The notes under the pieces were generated by a model, which was not told where the DNA came from, did no database searches, and worked only from the letters and a program-made list of their open reading frames with translations. Shown here piece after piece: positions 5,700-5,748 of a stretch of DNA of 5,748 bases; position 1 is the first letter of the stretch, and every line of letters begins with the position of its first letter. Source of the DNA: an uncultured Collinsella sp. (GTDB taxonomy: Bacteria; Actinomycetota; Coriobacteriia; Coriobacteriales; Coriobacteriaceae); NCBI GenBank assembly GCA_900543615.1, contig UQSC01000114.1, positions 1-5,748 of the forward strand. Direction: 5' to 3'. The position numbers and the translations under genes were made by a program.

Positions 5700-5748
5700 C
5701 TGTCTCTTATACACATCTGACGCTGCCGACGAATAGCCTTGTGTAGAT
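5700..5748 (-). other. Untrimmed Nextera adapter at right contig end
   Basis: Synthetic sequence: mosaic end (5700-5718), read-1 adapter stub (5719-5732), the same 8-base index in reverse complement (atagcctt, 5733-5740) and the P5 primer remnant gtgtagat (5741-5748). It mirrors 1-49 exactly. Both ends carrying the i5 side fits read-2 read-through from short library fragments of one sample. It adds the false tail CLLYTSDAADE to glyS. Confidence 0.98.

Noticed and set aside
1..5748. A composite transposon or other mobile element bounded by inverted repeats
   Set aside because: The repeats are commercial adapter with index and flow-cell primer sequence. The interior has no transposase and is a conserved chromosomal gene cluster.

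Overview
This is a 5.7 kb assembly contig carrying a bacterial housekeeping locus. Untrimmed Illumina Nextera adapter forms a perfect 49-base inverted repeat at both ends (1-49 and 5700-5748), so the genuine insert is 50-5699. The insert is GC-rich with strongly GC-biased third codon positions, uses TTG and GTG starts, and encodes proteins of actinobacterial character. With separate glyQ and glyS subunit genes (unusual for Actinobacteria at large) and dinB divergent from rpsP, my best guess is a Coriobacteriia gut actinobacterium such as Collinsella or a relative. That is inference from remembered protein character, not a database result.

Layout. At the left, on the minus strand, is the 5' end of dinB (DNA polymerase IV), cut off by the adapter. 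About 240 bases (304-543) lie between the preferred dinB start and rpsP. They carry candidate promoters in both directions, a LexA/SOS-box-like site beside the dinB start, and a small hairpin just ahead of the rpsP ribosome binding site. From 544 onward everything is on the plus strand: rpsP (ribosomal protein S16), khpA (KH-domain RNA-binding protein), rimM (16S maturation factor), trmD (tRNA m1G37 methyltransferase) and lepB (signal peptidase I). These are separated by 0 to 10 bases or overlap, as expected of one operon. After a 59-base gap come glyQ and glyS, the two subunits of tetrameric glycyl-tRNA synthetase; glyS is cut off by the right-hand adapter.

The genes share a theme of building and running the translation machinery (30S assembly, tRNA modification, tRNA charging), with lepB processing exported proteins. 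The usual partner rplS (L19) is missing from its common place after trmD. glyQ and glyS lie in the same reading frame, separated by only one stop codon and one sense codon.

I see no novel system, mobile element, CRISPR array or RNA gene. The points most worth a second look are the adapter artefact and the false protein tails it creates, the possible SOS operator at dinB, the absent rplS, the in-frame glyQ/glyS junction, and several start codons that longest-ORF calling would get wrong.
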